Shown here in pieces: positions 24,644-34,055 of a DNA stretch of 56,810 nt. Source of the DNA: Kocuria rosea subsp. polaris (lineage in GTDB: Bacteria; Actinomycetota; Actinomycetes; Actinomycetales; Micrococcaceae). Position numbers and translations under genes: made by a program. The stretch covers positions 1 through 56,810 of the forward strand of contig MLDA01000023.1 of the NCBI GenBank assembly GCA_023896275.1, written 5' to 3'. The notes beneath the pieces are model-generated. The model searched no databases. It saw only the letters and a list, made by a program, of their open reading frames with translations, and was not told the origin of the DNA. How positions within the stretch are numbered: the first letter of the stretch is position 1; each line of letters opens with the position of its first letter.

Positions 24644-25087
24644 TTATGCAGGCTCGGGATCTGTGACACCGACTCGGAGCAGGACGTTGGCAAACCTGCG
24701 ACGGTCACCGCTGACGAGGCACAGGGCGAGATCTGGTGATCCGCAACGGGCGAAGAATTCTTCCCGCGTGGCCGTGGAATGCGGGACGGGCGTCGCCGCG
24801 GGGAAAGCTCGGACCGCCGCCAGAGCCTCCAGCCCCACTCGGGCGTAGTTCTGTGCCGGGACCGCCATGGTGGTGACCTCCTCCACCGCAATAGTGGCGG
24901 CGACAAGGCGCGCGATGTCCGGGACCAGCGGAGAGTCGGGTGCCAACGCGGTGTGTACCGTCACCGTGTTGGCACCAAGTGCCGTGGCCGCCGCGAAGTG
25001 CGCGTCAGCAATGAGCACGAGCGAGCCATGACCGGCCCACGCGAGGGCTGACAGGACAGTGGGATGCGTGATCGTGGATCGAATCAT
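24644..25087 (-). CDS. RbsD/FucU family sugar mutarotase-like protein
   Basis: A 147-residue protein of the RbsD/FucU fold: THPTVLSALAWAGHGSLVLI with the catalytic-type histidine, ADAHFAAATALGA, and a C-terminal REEFFARCG segment. The family interconverts sugar anomers (ribose pyranase, fucose mutarotase). The start at 25087 shares bases with the SDR stop (TGATG), so translation is coupled. Together with the SDR it suggests oxidation of a reducing sugar of fucose or similar type. Confidence 0.8.
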   Translation of the reverse strand: MIRSTITHPTVLSALAWAGHGSLVLIADAHFAAATALGANTVTVHTALAPDSPLVPDIARLVAATIAVEEVTTMAVPAQNYARVGLEALAAVRAFPAATPVPHSTATREEFFARCGSPDLALCLVSGDRRRFANVLLRVGVTDPEPA

Positions 25088-25848
25088 CAGCTGTAGTGCT
25101 GTCCGCCGTTGACGTCCAAGATGGTGCCCGTGGTGAATGCGGCGCCTGGAGAGGCAAACCATGCGACAGCGGCCGCGACGTCGTCGGGCACCCCCGCCCG
25201 GCCAACAGGAATCCCGCGCACGGTCTGCTGCTTGGAATCTGCGGTGGTAAACGTGTCGTGGAACGGCGTAGCTTCGATGAATCCTGGGGCGACCGCGTTG
25301 ACGGTGATGCCGTCTGCGGCGACCTCACTGGCCAGACCCCGTGTGAAGCCGAACAAACCGGCTTTGGCAGTGGCGTAAGCGGTGGCTCCTGCGTGGCCGC
25401 CACTGCGACCAGCCAGAGAAGCCACGGTGATGATCCGCCCGCCGTCGCGCATCAACGGCAGAATTTGGCGTGTCACCAGAAAGACCGAATCGACATTGAC
25501 GGCTTGTACGCGGCGGAAGAGGTCGTAAGGCATGTCGCTGATCCGCGAGCGTTGGAGCAGGCCGCCGGCGTTGTGAACAAGAATGTCGATGTTCCCGCAC
25601 TCGCTGGCCAGGCTCTGGCCAAGTGCTGCTACTTCCGCCTCCACCGTGAGGTCCGCGCGCACCGCCAAGCCGGGGGCTCCATCAGCCCCGTGGTGTCGGG
25701 CCAGCGCGTCATCATCGGGTCGGTGGCTGCGGTAGGTGATCACGACGCGGGCGCCGCGGCGGGCAAGCTTTTCGGCAATGGCAGCGCCGATACCCACACC
25801 GCCGCCCGTAACGAGCGCGGTACGGCCGTGCAAATCGATGTCGTTCAT
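25087..25848 (-). CDS. SDR-family oxidoreductase
   Basis: A 253-residue classical short-chain dehydrogenase: cofactor loop TGGGVGIG at 14-21, NAG in VHNAGG, catalytic serine in VASLAG, YATAK catalytic pair, PGFIEATPF and the end TGTILDVNGGQHYS. The probable role is oxidation of a sugar or sugar acid in the same pathway as the mutarotase. The start at 25848 (ATG) overlaps the MFS stop by ATGA. A longer in-frame reading to 26298 is an artefact of the GC-rich opposite coding. Confidence 0.87.
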   Translation of the reverse strand: MNDIDLHGRTALVTGGGVGIGAAIAEKLARRGARVVITYRSHRPDDDALARHHGADGAPGLAVRADLTVEAEVAALGQSLASECGNIDILVHNAGGLLQRSRISDMPYDLFRRVQAVNVDSVFLVTRQILPLMRDGGRIITVASLAGRSGGHAGATAYATAKAGLFGFTRGLASEVAADGITVNAVAPGFIEATPFHDTFTTADSKQQTVRGIPVGRAGVPDDVAAAVAWFASPGAAFTTGTILDVNGGQHYS

Positions 25849-27194
25849 GACTGAGACTCCTGGGTGGTTGGTAGAACAAGGCGGGTGTCGCCTTCGGGGC
25901 GATGCCGGGCGAAGAGCCAGACCGAGAGGGCGGTGATGGCCAGCGCCGCGGCAAGGAAGAGAAGTCCTGCTTGCGAAGAGCCGGTGAGGTCGGTGAGCCA
26001 GCCGACGGTTAGCGGTGAGACGAAGCCGCCGATGTTGCCGACGGCGCCGACCAGGCCGATCCCCGCAGCGGCTGCCGCTCCGGAGAACAGGCTCGCTGAC
26101 ATGGAGAGCATGGGCCCGATCGCGGTGTAGATGCCGATCGCTGCCAGGCAGAGGAAGAACAGCGCGAGCACGGGAGAGACATTCAGCGTGTACCCGGCGC
26201 CGAGCAAGCCGATCGCTGCGACGCTGAGGCTGATGGCCGTATGGGCAGCGCGTTGGCCGGTGCGGTCGGCCCGCCCGCTCCACCACAGCACAAAACATGC
26301 TCCCGCGGCGTAGGGAATGGACACCACTAGGCTGCGCTGGAACGGCCCAAAGTCCCCGAGTTCACTCACGATCGACGGCAGCCAGAAGGCCAAGCCGTAA
26401 ATGCCCAGCACCATGCCGAAGTTGAGCCCGGCGTAAGCCCACGCCGTTCCGCTGGCGAGTGCTGAGCGGAAACTGCGCACCGACGCTGAGGTGACGCGGG
26501 CGTCGTCCGCGCTGATGGCATCTTCCAGCGCGGTGCGTTCGGGGCCGGTGAGCCATCGGGCCTTGGCGGGCCGGTCCGTCAAGAGAAAAGGAACGGCGAG
26601 GCCGAAGAGCACGGCGGGCAGGCCTTCGATGAGATACATCCACTGCCAGCCGTGAAGCCCCAGCAAGCCGTCGAGGGTGAGGAGCGCACCGCTGAGGGGC
26701 GCTCCGAGCATGTTGGCCAGCGGCTGGGCGAGGACGAAGATGCCCAGGACGGCTGCGCGTTCCCGGACGGGGAACCAGAGCGTGAAGTAGAAGACGACGG
26801 CGGGGAAGAAACCTGCCTCGGCAATGCCCAGCAACAAGCGCACCCAGGCAAAGGAGACGTCGTCGACGACGAATGCCGTGGCCATGGCGAGCAGCCCCCA
26901 TGGAATGAGGATGCGGGAGATCCAACGGCGGGCGCCGAAGCGATGCATGCCCGCGTTGCTGGGGATTTCGAAGAGCGTGTATCCGATGAAGAAAAGCCCG
27001 GCCCCCAGCCCAAACGCCGTAGCAGTGAGACCGATGTCCCGGCTCATCTCCTCGCGAGCGAAACCGACGTTGTTGCGGTCGAGGTAGGCAATGAAATAGA
27101 GGACGCAGATCAGGGGCATGATGCGCCAACGCGCTTTGCGGAGCGCGCTGGCCAGCAGCGTGTCCGGGGCGGTTGGGGTGGTGGTGGTCGACAT
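25845..27194 (-). CDS. MFS transporter, ACS (anion:cation symporter) type
   Basis: A 449-residue, 12-helix transporter of the hexuronate/galactonate class: YFIAYLDRNNVGFAREEM in helix 1, FEIPSNAGMHRFGARRWISR before helix 3 and GIAEAGFFPAVVFYFTLWFP in helix 4-5. These carriers import acidic sugars with protons. First gene of the operon; ATG at 27194 with AAGGAG upstream. The 322 bases ahead hold a palindromic operator and the terminator of the neighbouring methyltransferase, and no gene. Confidence 0.85.
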   Translation of the reverse strand: MSTTTTPTAPDTLLASALRKARWRIMPLICVLYFIAYLDRNNVGFAREEMSRDIGLTATAFGLGAGLFFIGYTLFEIPSNAGMHRFGARRWISRILIPWGLLAMATAFVVDDVSFAWVRLLLGIAEAGFFPAVVFYFTLWFPVRERAAVLGIFVLAQPLANMLGAPLSGALLTLDGLLGLHGWQWMYLIEGLPAVLFGLAVPFLLTDRPAKARWLTGPERTALEDAISADDARVTSASVRSFRSALASGTAWAYAGLNFGMVLGIYGLAFWLPSIVSELGDFGPFQRSLVVSIPYAAGACFVLWWSGRADRTGQRAAHTAISLSVAAIGLLGAGYTLNVSPVLALFFLCLAAIGIYTAIGPMLSMSASLFSGAAAAAGIGLVGAVGNIGGFVSPLTVGWLTDLTGSSQAGLLFLAAALAITALSVWLFARHRPEGDTRLVLPTTQESQS

Positions 27195-27316
27195 GAGGCT
27201 CCTTCGGCTAGTTGTCGAGCCGCGAGCGATGAGTCCTCTCTGGAGGTCTGGCGTGGTCGGCGTCGTGATCACATTCGTTCGCAGCGAGTGTGACCTTAGC
27301 AACATACGCACTGCTA

Positions 27317-27331
27317 GTGCAATAGTTGCAC
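27317..27331. promoter_or_regulatory. Probable IclR operator
   Basis: GTGCAA-TAG-TTGCAC is a perfect 15-base palindrome about 120 bases ahead of the MFS start, overlapping a second inverted repeat GCACT-GCT-AGTGC (27308-27320). Tandem 13-15-base palindromes are the usual layout for IclR-type regulators. Confidence 0.5.
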
Positions 27332-27407
27332 AACAAATGGCTATAGGCGGTCGGGAAGGTGCAGGTCGGCCACACCGGCCGTCGGTAGCGAAAAGTGGTG
27401 GCACGCA

Positions 27408-27445
27408 GCGAGGGCACCGCTCACAGAAGTGAGCGGTGCCCTCGC
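27408..27445 (-). terminator. Strong hairpin downstream of the methyltransferase gene
   Basis: A perfect 17-bp stem (27408-27424 with 27429-27445) closes over an AGAA loop, 71 bases after the methyltransferase stop. It has no T tract on either side, as is common for actinobacterial terminators. It also insulates the MFS operon promoter. Confidence 0.6.
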
Positions 27446-27516
27446 GGATTCCCGGCGATTGCTACTACGGGTGGCCTCGCCAAAACCACTGCGCCACGGA
27501 GGGGCGTGCCGGGGCC

Positions 27517-28233
27517 TTAGTGCCCGCCGGTCCGCGTGGCCCGCACGACGACGTCGCGCAGCACCTTCGCGTCCCCGTGTCGGCTGTCGCGGGTGTACTC
27601 GGTTGCGGTCTCGACGCGCCACTCTTCCGGGTCGAGCAGGCCGGTGATCCCGGCGCCCGTCGCGGTGGCCTCCTCGGGCGGCCAGCCGTCGTCGTGCCCG
27701 TGCCCACTCTCGTGCCCGTGCGCGCTTTCGTGCTCACCGTCGTGCCCGCGCCCGCCGTGGTGCAGGTGCCCCACGATCAGCAGGGTCCCGCCCGGGGCGA
27801 CCCATGCGGAGATGCGCCGGTAGAACTCGAGCTGGGGGATCGACGGGTGCGCGTAGTTAGTCATGACCAGATCCTGCTGTTCATCCGGTTCCCACGTGGT
27901 CAGGTCCGCGGCGAGCCACTCGGTCCGGGCGGCAACGCCGGCTCCGTTCGCCCGGCGTTCGGCCTCGCCCACGGCGCGCTCGGAGATGTCGACGCCCGTG
28001 ACCTGCCAGCCGGCCCCGGCCAGCGCGACGGCCTCGGCCCCCGTGCCGCAGCCGGCGTCGAGGGCCGTCCCCGGGGTGAGTCGGCCGGTTTCGGCGAGGA
28101 CGTAGGGGTTGGGCGGGCTCCCGGTGGCGGCCTCGTCCCGTTCCGGGGATTCCCAGTGCTCGTCCCAGAAGGCCTTGTCGAAGGCGGGCGGCCCCTCCGG
28201 GGCGTCAGCGTGGTGGTCGGGGGTCTGGGCCAA
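27517..28233 (-). CDS. Class I SAM-dependent methyltransferase with His-rich insert
   Basis: A 238-residue methyltransferase with SAM motif LDAGCGTGAEAVAL at 58-71 and VTGVDIS for the ribose-binding acidic residue. Between a late strand and the C-terminal region lies a His-rich stretch (residues 156-180, nine histidines in 25, including HLHHGGRGHDGEH), not part of the normal fold, which could bind zinc or nickel. TTG start at 28233 has AAGGAG upstream. It precedes poxB's end by 28 bases on the same strand. Substrate unknown; tellurite/thiopurine-type methyltransferases are the nearest in size. Confidence 0.75.
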   Translation of the reverse strand: MAQTPDHHADAPEGPPAFDKAFWDEHWESPERDEAATGSPPNPYVLAETGRLTPGTALDAGCGTGAEAVALAGAGWQVTGVDISERAVGEAERRANGAGVAARTEWLAADLTTWEPDEQQDLVMTNYAHPSIPQLEFYRRISAWVAPGGTLLIVGHLHHGGRGHDGEHESAHGHESGHGHDDGWPPEEATATGAGITGLLDPEEWRVETATEYTRDSRHGDAKVLRDVVVRATRTGGH

Positions 28234-28261
28234 CGGTGGCTCCTTCTCTTGTGCTGCGCCG

Positions 28262-29986
28262 CTAGAACAGCTGGCGTAGGTTGGTCTTGGCCAGCTCCAG
28301 CAGTTCGTCGCCGCGGCCGGACATGACCGTGCGGATCGCGTAGAGCGTGAAGCCCTTGACCTGCTCCGCGGTGATCGCCGGCGGCATCGAAAGCTCCTGC
28401 CGCTCGGTCCGCACGTCGAGCACGGCCGGGCCGTCGACGGCGAGGAACTCCTTGACCGCCGCCGGGAGTTTGCGTGAGGAGTCGACGCGTTTGCCCCAGA
28501 TGCCGAGCGCGTTCGCCACGGCCCCGAAGTCCGGATTGTCCAGGTCGGTCGCGTAGGTCACGAACCCGGCGGCCTTCATCTCCAGCTCGACGAAGTTCAG
28601 CGACGAGTTGTTGAAGACCACGACCTTCACCGGCAGCTTGTTCTGGACCAGCGTGATCAGCTCGCCGAAGAGCATGCTCAGCCCGCCGTCGCCGGCCATC
28701 GCGATGACCTGCCGGTCCGGCTCCGCGGCCTGCACGCCGATCGCCTGCGGCAGCGCGTTGGCCATGGTCCCGTGGCTGAACGAGCCGATGAGCCGCCGCC
28801 GCCCGTTCATCGTCAGGTAGCGCGAGGCCCACACCACGGGGGAGCCGACGTCGGGCAGGAAGACGGCGTCGTCGTCCGCCTGCTCATCGAGCAGCCGGGC
28901 CAGGTACTGCGGGTGGATGGCGGCTTTGCCCCGGCTCGGCACGGCCAGATCGTCGAGCTTCTCGCGGGTCTTGGCGTAATGGCGCCGGGCCGCGTCCAGG
29001 TGCTTGCGGTCCGCAGTGCCCTGCAGCCGGGGCAGCAGGGCCTCGAGCGTCGCGCGGCTGTCGCCCACGAGGCCCAGGTCCACGGGGTGCCGCCGGCCGA
29101 GCTGTTCGCCGCGCAGGTCGATCTGGATCGTCGTCGCGTTCTCGGGATAGAACTGCTGGTACGGGAAGTCGGTGCCGATCATCAGGAGGGTGTCCGCGTC
29201 CTCCATCGCCCGGTAGCCGGAGGAGAATCCGAGCAGGCCCGTCATGCCGACGTCGTACGGGTTGTCGTATTCGATGTGTTCCTTACCGCGCAGGGCGTGC
29301 ACGATCGGCGCGCCCAGCTTCTCGGCCACGGCCAGCAGCTCGGCGTGGGCGCCGGCGACGCCGGCCCCGGCGAGGATCGTGGTCTTCCCACCCCCGTTGA
29401 GCAGCTCGGCGGCCCGGTCCAGTTCGGTCTCGGAGGGTACGACGACGGGGCGCGCCCGGGCGATCACCGTGTTCCGGTCCGTCTGGGCCTCGGCGAGGGC
29501 GACGTCGCCCGGGATCACGAGGACGGCGACGCCGCGCTTCTCGATCGCCGTGCGCATCGCGATCTCCAGCAGCCGCGGCATCTGGGAGGGGTGCGCGACG
29601 TATTCGACGTAGACGCTGCACTCGCGGAAGAGCTCCTGCGGGTGCGTCTCCTGGAAGTAGTTGGAGCCGATCTCCGGGGTGGGCAGGTGAGCGGCGATCG
29701 CCAGCACGGGCACGCGCGAACGCTGGGCGTCGTAGAGCCCGTTGATCAGGTGGAGGTTGCCGGGCCCGCAGGAGCCGGCGCAGACCGTGAGCTCCCCGGT
29801 GACCTCGGCCTCGGCGGCTGCGGCGAACGCGGCCGCTTCCTCGTGCCGCACGTGCACCCAGTCAATCGTGCCGTCCTTGCGCAGCGCGTCCGTGAACCCG
29901 TTGAGCGAATCCCCGGGCAACCCGTAGACGCGCTCGATGCCGTTGGCGCTCAGTGTGGCGACCATGTTCTCTGCGACCGTGACCAT
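28262..29986 (-). CDS. poxB: Pyruvate dehydrogenase (quinone), thiamine pyrophosphate enzyme
   Basis: A 574-residue TPP enzyme. The N-terminal domain begins ENMVATLSANGIERVYGLPG with catalytic glutamate in VRHEEAAAFAA; the middle domain binds FAD; the C-terminal domain has the TPP/Mg motif MAGDGGLSMLFGE ending NNSSLNF. The YFQETHPQELFRECS loop is typical of pyruvate:quinone oxidoreductase, not acetolactate synthase. It converts pyruvate to acetate and CO2, passing electrons to menaquinone at the membrane. ATG start with GGAAGGA upstream. Monocistronic or followed by the methyltransferase. Confidence 0.88.
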   Translation of the reverse strand: MVTVAENMVATLSANGIERVYGLPGDSLNGFTDALRKDGTIDWVHVRHEEAAAFAAAAEAEVTGELTVCAGSCGPGNLHLINGLYDAQRSRVPVLAIAAHLPTPEIGSNYFQETHPQELFRECSVYVEYVAHPSQMPRLLEIAMRTAIEKRGVAVLVIPGDVALAEAQTDRNTVIARARPVVVPSETELDRAAELLNGGGKTTILAGAGVAGAHAELLAVAEKLGAPIVHALRGKEHIEYDNPYDVGMTGLLGFSSGYRAMEDADTLLMIGTDFPYQQFYPENATTIQIDLRGEQLGRRHPVDLGLVGDSRATLEALLPRLQGTADRKHLDAARRHYAKTREKLDDLAVPSRGKAAIHPQYLARLLDEQADDDAVFLPDVGSPVVWASRYLTMNGRRRLIGSFSHGTMANALPQAIGVQAAEPDRQVIAMAGDGGLSMLFGELITLVQNKLPVKVVVFNNSSLNFVELEMKAAGFVTYATDLDNPDFGAVANALGIWGKRVDSSRKLPAAVKEFLAVDGPAVLDVRTERQELSMPPAITAEQVKGFTLYAIRTVMSGRGDELLELAKTNLRQLF

Positions 29987-30093
29987 GATGTCCTTCCGAC
30001 GAGAAAAGAGCCTGATGCTTCGAACCCTACTCCTCGCGCCCGGTGCGCGTCATGGGGGTGTGAGGCGAAGAACGTCCGGTCGCCGCCGGCGGT

Positions 30094-31134
30094 CTACAGG
30101 GTCGCGGTGTCGATCACGAAGCGGTAGCGCACGTCGCTGTTCAGCACGCGCTCGTAGGCCTCGTTGATCTGCTCGGCGGCGATGAGCTCGGTCTCCGGGG
30201 CGATGCCGTGCTCCGCGCAGAAGTCCAGCATCTCCTGGGTCTCGCGGATCGAACCGATGTTGGAGCCGGCGAGCGTCCGGCCGCCCATGATCAGGGAGAA
30301 CACCGAAACCGGCAGGGGCTCCGGCGGGGCGCCGACGTTCACGAGCGCCCCCTCGGGGCGCAGCATCGCCAAGTACGCGTCCATGTCCAGCGGGGCGCTG
30401 ACCGTGTTGATGATCAGGTCGAAGGACCCGCGCAGGGACGCGAGGGCGCCGTCGTCGCCCGTCGCGACGTGGCGCGTGGCGCCGAACGCGAGCGCGTCCT
30501 CCTTCTTGGACGTGCTGCGCGAGAGGACCGTGACCTCGGCGCCCATCGCGACCGCGATCTTCACCCCCAGGTGGCCCAGGCCGCCCATGCCGACGACGGC
30601 GACCCGGGAGCCGGGGCCGGCGTTCCAGCGGGCCAGCGGGGAGTACGTGGTGACGCCCGCGCACAAGAGGGGAGCGGCGGCGTCGTACGGGATGGCCTCG
30701 GGCAGGCGCAGGACGAAGTCCTCGTCGACGACGACGTGGGTGGAGTAGCCGCCCTGGGTGATCGTGCCGTCGCGGTCGACGGACGCGTACGTCTGGGTGT
30801 TGCCGTTGAGGCAGTAGTGCTCGTTGCCGGCGCGGCACGCGTCGCAGTCCCGGCAGGAGTTGACCATGCAGCCGACGCCGACCCGGTCGCCGACGGCGTG
30901 CTTCGTGACCTCGGAGCCGACCTCGATCACCTCGCCGGCGATCTCGTGGCCGACCACCTGCGGGAACGTGATGGGCCCCCACTCCTCACGCACGGTGTGG
31001 ATGTCGCTGTGGCAGATTCCGGCGTAGCGGATCGCGATCAGGACGTCTTTCGGGCCGACGTCGCGGCGCTCGATCGTGTGCGGGACGAGGGGCCCGGTGG
31101 CGGAGGGGGCGGCGTAGGCCTTGACGGCGAGCAT
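30094..31134 (-). CDS. Zinc-dependent NAD(P) alcohol dehydrogenase (YahK/cinnamyl-type)
   Basis: A 346-residue medium-chain dehydrogenase. Catalytic zinc ligands are C41 (GICHSD) with H63-E64 (GHE), structural zinc C94, C97, C100 and C108, and cofactor loop GMGGLGHLG in [15 protein letters not shown]. The closest group is aldehyde reductases such as YahK. Start at 31134 chosen for the alignment to the family start (MLAVKAYA) with GGAG upstream, not the longer in-frame reading. Divergent from the membrane protein gene at 31254. Confidence 0.87.
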   Translation of the reverse strand: MLAVKAYAAPSATGPLVPHTIERRDVGPKDVLIAIRYAGICHSDIHTVREEWGPITFPQVVGHEIAGEVIEVGSEVTKHAVGDRVGVGCMVNSCRDCDACRAGNEHYCLNGNTQTYASVDRDGTITQGGYSTHVVVDEDFVLRLPEAIPYDAAAPLLCAGVTTYSPLARWNAGPGSRVAVVGMGGLGHLGVKIAVAMGAEVTVLSRSTSKKEDALAFGATRHVATGDDGALASLRGSFDLIINTVSAPLDMDAYLAMLRPEGALVNVGAPPEPLPVSVFSLIMGGRTLAGSNIGSIRETQEMLDFCAEHGIAPETELIAAEQINEAYERVLNSDVRYRFVIDTATL

Positions 31135-31253
31135 GGTGGCTCCGATTCTCTTCGGCGGTTGGCGGGATCCTCGGGCCAGCATGACACACGTTGTTCCAGT
31201 GGCGCGGCCCCGGTCACTCGATGGCCCTACTGCCGTGCGGAAGAATGAGGCGC

Positions 31254-32408
31254 ATGACGACGACGGACAGCACCCGGGATCGCTTGAGCGTCCGGGGCAT
31301 GTGGCGGGACGTGTATGCGGGGCGGTGGCTGCTCGTGTCGGGACCGCTGTTCGTCCTCTCCTGCGTCGGCGCGTGGGACGCCTTGCGCGACGTGAACGGC
31401 GACCGCTGGTGGGCCCTGATGCCGATGATCGCGCCGGGGATCCTGACCGTCGCCTACTTCCTCCCCATCCTCTGGCGGCGGTGGGACTCGGCGCACGCGC
31501 TCTCCGCGTGGTTCGTGATGGTGTCGACGGCCTTATCGGCCCCGCTGATCCTGCTGAACATCCTGGTCTTGCTGGCCGCGTGGGCCGTGCCGGGCAACCG
31601 CGCTGCGGTCGAAGGCGCCGGGGGCAATCACTACTGGTGGTCCGGAACGCTGGGGCAGCAGGTCGCGCTCACGGGCCTCGTCGGGTGGCTGGCCGGCCTG
31701 CTCGGGGCGCTGTTTGTTTTCATCGTGATCGTCCTGCCGGTCTTCGCGATCCGCCGACCCGGTCTGGTGGCGGACGGTTCGCATCTGGAGAAGATCAACG
31801 ACCGGAGCCAGCGAGGCAATGCGGCCGCCCTCGTCTATGTCGGGCTGGCCGCGTGCATGGTCGGTTTGATCGTCATGGCCGTGACGGAGGGTGTCGGCGG
31901 CGCTGATGACTTCCTCCGCCGGGTCCAGCTCATGACGCGGTCCGGCCTCGACGCCGAGTGGTTCATCTGGTGCGTCGGCTGGGTGCTGTTCGTCGGCGGC
32001 ATCTTGACGATGTTCTACCCCCTAGTGAGGGTCGCGCTGATCAGGGCCAGGGTTCTCAGCGGTGGTGCCGCCGACGAGCACCAACCTGACGCGGCGCAGC
32101 CCCAGGGCCCCGGAAGCGAATCCGGCCCGGGCACGTCGACGCCGCTGCGGCGCGGTTCGCTGCTCTGGCCGTTCCTGGCGGGCGGCGGCGCCGTCGTGCT
32201 CGGGATGATCCTCATGGCCTCCTGGTGGGGCGGCGTCGGCTACTTCATCCACATCCGGAGCGTGCTGCGGAACCTCGGCCAGCCCGGCTTCGAGGGGGCC
32301 GGCGTGTGGCTGTGCGGGTGGATGTTGATCGTTGCGGGCGCTACCGCGCTCGTCTACGGGAGCATCCGGCTCGTCGCCGCCCTGCTCGCCCGCCGAGACG
32401 CCCGCTAG
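31254..32408 (+). CDS. Integral membrane protein of unknown function
   Basis: A 384-residue protein with about seven to eight membrane helices: pairs around 25-70, 85-110, 140-165, 190-215 and 235-255, then a hydrophilic Pro/Gly/Glu linker (about 270-300) and three more C-terminal helices. Aromatic-rich loops such as GNHYWWSG recur. I recognise no family. ATG at 31254 is preferred; an ATG at 31245 is also possible. Neighbours give no pathway clue. Confidence 0.65.
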   Translation: MTTTDSTRDRLSVRGMWRDVYAGRWLLVSGPLFVLSCVGAWDALRDVNGDRWWALMPMIAPGILTVAYFLPILWRRWDSAHALSAWFVMVSTALSAPLILLNILVLLAAWAVPGNRAAVEGAGGNHYWWSGTLGQQVALTGLVGWLAGLLGALFVFIVIVLPVFAIRRPGLVADGSHLEKINDRSQRGNAAALVYVGLAACMVGLIVMAVTEGVGGADDFLRRVQLMTRSGLDAEWFIWCVGWVLFVGGILTMFYPLVRVALIRARVLSGGAADEHQPDAAQPQGPGSESGPGTSTPLRRGSLLWPFLAGGGAVVLGMILMASWWGGVGYFIHIRSVLRNLGQPGFEGAGVWLCGWMLIVAGATALVYGSIRLVAALLARRDAR

Positions 32409-32435
32409 CCCCTACCGGCCCCGCAGGGCGGTCGG

Positions 32436-33020
32436 TCAGGCGCCGCCGGAGAGCTGCTTGATCAGTTCGTCGTTGAAGGCCTCGAGGTCGCCGGGGTTGC
32501 GGGAGGTGATGAGAGGGAACCCGCCCGAGGTATCCAGCACGACCTGCTCATCGACCCACGACGCGCCGGCGTTCTTCAGGTCGATGCCGAGGCTCGAGTA
32601 GGACGTGAGCTTCTTCCCCGAGGCCAGCCCGGCGTCGATGAGCAGCCACGGCCCGTGGCAGATCGCGGCGACGGGCTTTCCGGCCTGCGCGAAGCTGTTG
32701 ACGAGCTCCTGGGCCCGGCTATCGGCGCGCAACTGGTCGGCGTTCAGCGTGCCGCCGGGAACCACCAGGCCGTCGTAGTCCGCGGCCTCGGCCACGGCGA
32801 GGGTGGTGTCGACGGAGACCTCGGGCCCGGGGTCCTTGTCGGCCAGTAGCGTGCGGACTGGTTCGTTCTCGACCGCCGCAACCGTCACCTCCGCCCCGGC
32901 GGAGCGCAGCGTCTCGATCGGCTGGGTCAGCTCGTCGCTCTCGGTGCCGTAGTTGGTGGTGATGATGAGGACCTTGCGTCCGTCCAGAGTGGTCCCGGTG
33001 GTGTTCGATGCGGATGCCAT
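32436..33020 (-). CDS. DJ-1/PfpI family protein (type 1 glutamine amidotransferase-like)
   Basis: A 194-residue protein: DGRKVLIITTNYGTESDEL with E27 near the active site, GLVVPGG, and nucleophile elbow AAICHGPW (C121-H122). Members act as glyoxalase III/deglycases or stress chaperones; the precise activity is undetermined. Start at 33020 with AAAGGAAG upstream; a longer in-frame extension to 33371 runs into intergenic sequence. Confidence 0.85.
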   Translation of the reverse strand: MASASNTTGTTLDGRKVLIITTNYGTESDELTQPIETLRSAGAEVTVAAVENEPVRTLLADKDPGPEVSVDTTLAVAEAADYDGLVVPGGTLNADQLRADSRAQELVNSFAQAGKPVAAICHGPWLLIDAGLASGKKLTSYSSLGIDLKNAGASWVDEQVVLDTSGGFPLITSRNPGDLEAFNDELIKQLSGGA

Positions 33021-33157
33021 GGGTGTGCTTCCTTTCGACGGGTGGGCACCTACACGGTTGTCAGCGGGGCCGGTGCCCCGCGGGTGCCTCTCATCCATGG
33101 CTATCACAGCGGCCCTGGGCGTTCGAAGGCCGCAGGGCTTGGAGGTTGCTGGGAAAT

Positions 33158-34006
33158 TCAGAAGCGATCGAGGGCCTCGCGCAAGAGGCGGTGGCCCTGC
33201 TGCTCGAAGGTGTTGTCGCCGACCTGGAACGACCAGACCGCGGTCGCGATCGCTTCCCGCAGCAGATCCATCGCCCACGAGTGATAGTCGCGCGGATCCG
33301 AGCCGTATCCGGAGACGAAAGCGTCTGCCAAGTCCGGTCGATCCCGCCATTGTTGGGTCGCTAGGCGACACAGGTCGGTGGCAGCCGGACGGAAATCGAA
33401 GCGCCCGAAGTCGATGACGCGGAGCCGACCGTCGTCCAGCAACCAGTTTCTCGGGTGCCAGTCGCCGTGTGTCGGGACCAGGAGAGCGGGGCGGGCCGGA
33501 TGTCGGCCGAGCAACCGCCGAATCTCGGCCTCGGTGTCTCGGGGGATGCGATGTTCCTTGTCCAGCCAGGAGAATGCCTTCCGTGTCGCGCGGTCCTCGT
33601 AGCCTTCGTCGATTCGGGCGTCTTGATCGTGGAGCAACCGGAGCGCACCACCGGCCTGCTCGTGGACACCGACCGTGGACTCCGCCGGCGTGCCCTCTAC
33701 CAGGTGACCGGGCTGGTACTCCAGGATCAGGACGCTCAGGGGCGACGACGCGGCGATCAGCCGACCCGCACGGTCGTCGCGCAGAAGAGGGCCGGTCCAG
33801 CCCTTGTGCGCCGTGATCTCACGGTGAATGTGGTGGTTGTCCGCCCCGGCGGCCTTGATGATGAATTCTGCTTCGCGGGAGCGCACGAGCAGGACGCGGG
33901 TATCGACCAGCCCCCACGAGAGGTCTGCCACAACAGCTGGCGTGCCGATCCGCTGCTCGACGAATTTTGCCTGCGCGTCGGAGAGGTTCGCTGCGTCCCA
34001 CGACAT
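33158..34006 (-). CDS. Aminoglycoside phosphotransferase-family kinase
   Basis: A 282-residue kinase-fold protein. THGDWHPRNWLLDDGRLRVI carries the catalytic aspartate and asparagine of the HxDxxxxN loop and VIDFGRFDF the metal-binding aspartate (DFG-like, not DxE). The N-terminal nucleotide-binding lobe is short. The substrate could be an aminoglycoside, choline-like alcohol or other metabolite. The ATG lies ~8 bases after a possible -10 (TAGATT) and may be leaderless. Slightly lower GC than neighbours. Confidence 0.78.
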   Translation of the reverse strand: MSWDAANLSDAQAKFVEQRIGTPAVVADLSWGLVDTRVLLVRSREAEFIIKAAGADNHHIHREITAHKGWTGPLLRDDRAGRLIAASSPLSVLILEYQPGHLVEGTPAESTVGVHEQAGGALRLLHDQDARIDEGYEDRATRKAFSWLDKEHRIPRDTEAEIRRLLGRHPARPALLVPTHGDWHPRNWLLDDGRLRVIDFGRFDFRPAATDLCRLATQQWRDRPDLADAFVSGYGSDPRDYHSWAMDLLREAIATAVWSFQVGDNTFEQQGHRLLREALDRF

Positions 34007-34055
34007 GGTACAAATCTACGCCGACAAATCGCGCAAGGATGGTCGCGAATACTGG

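Noticed and set aside
25849-26298. Extension of the SDR to 403 residues
   Set aside because: The added part overlaps the MFS gene in another frame and has no family resemblance; the SDR begins at MNDIDLHGR.
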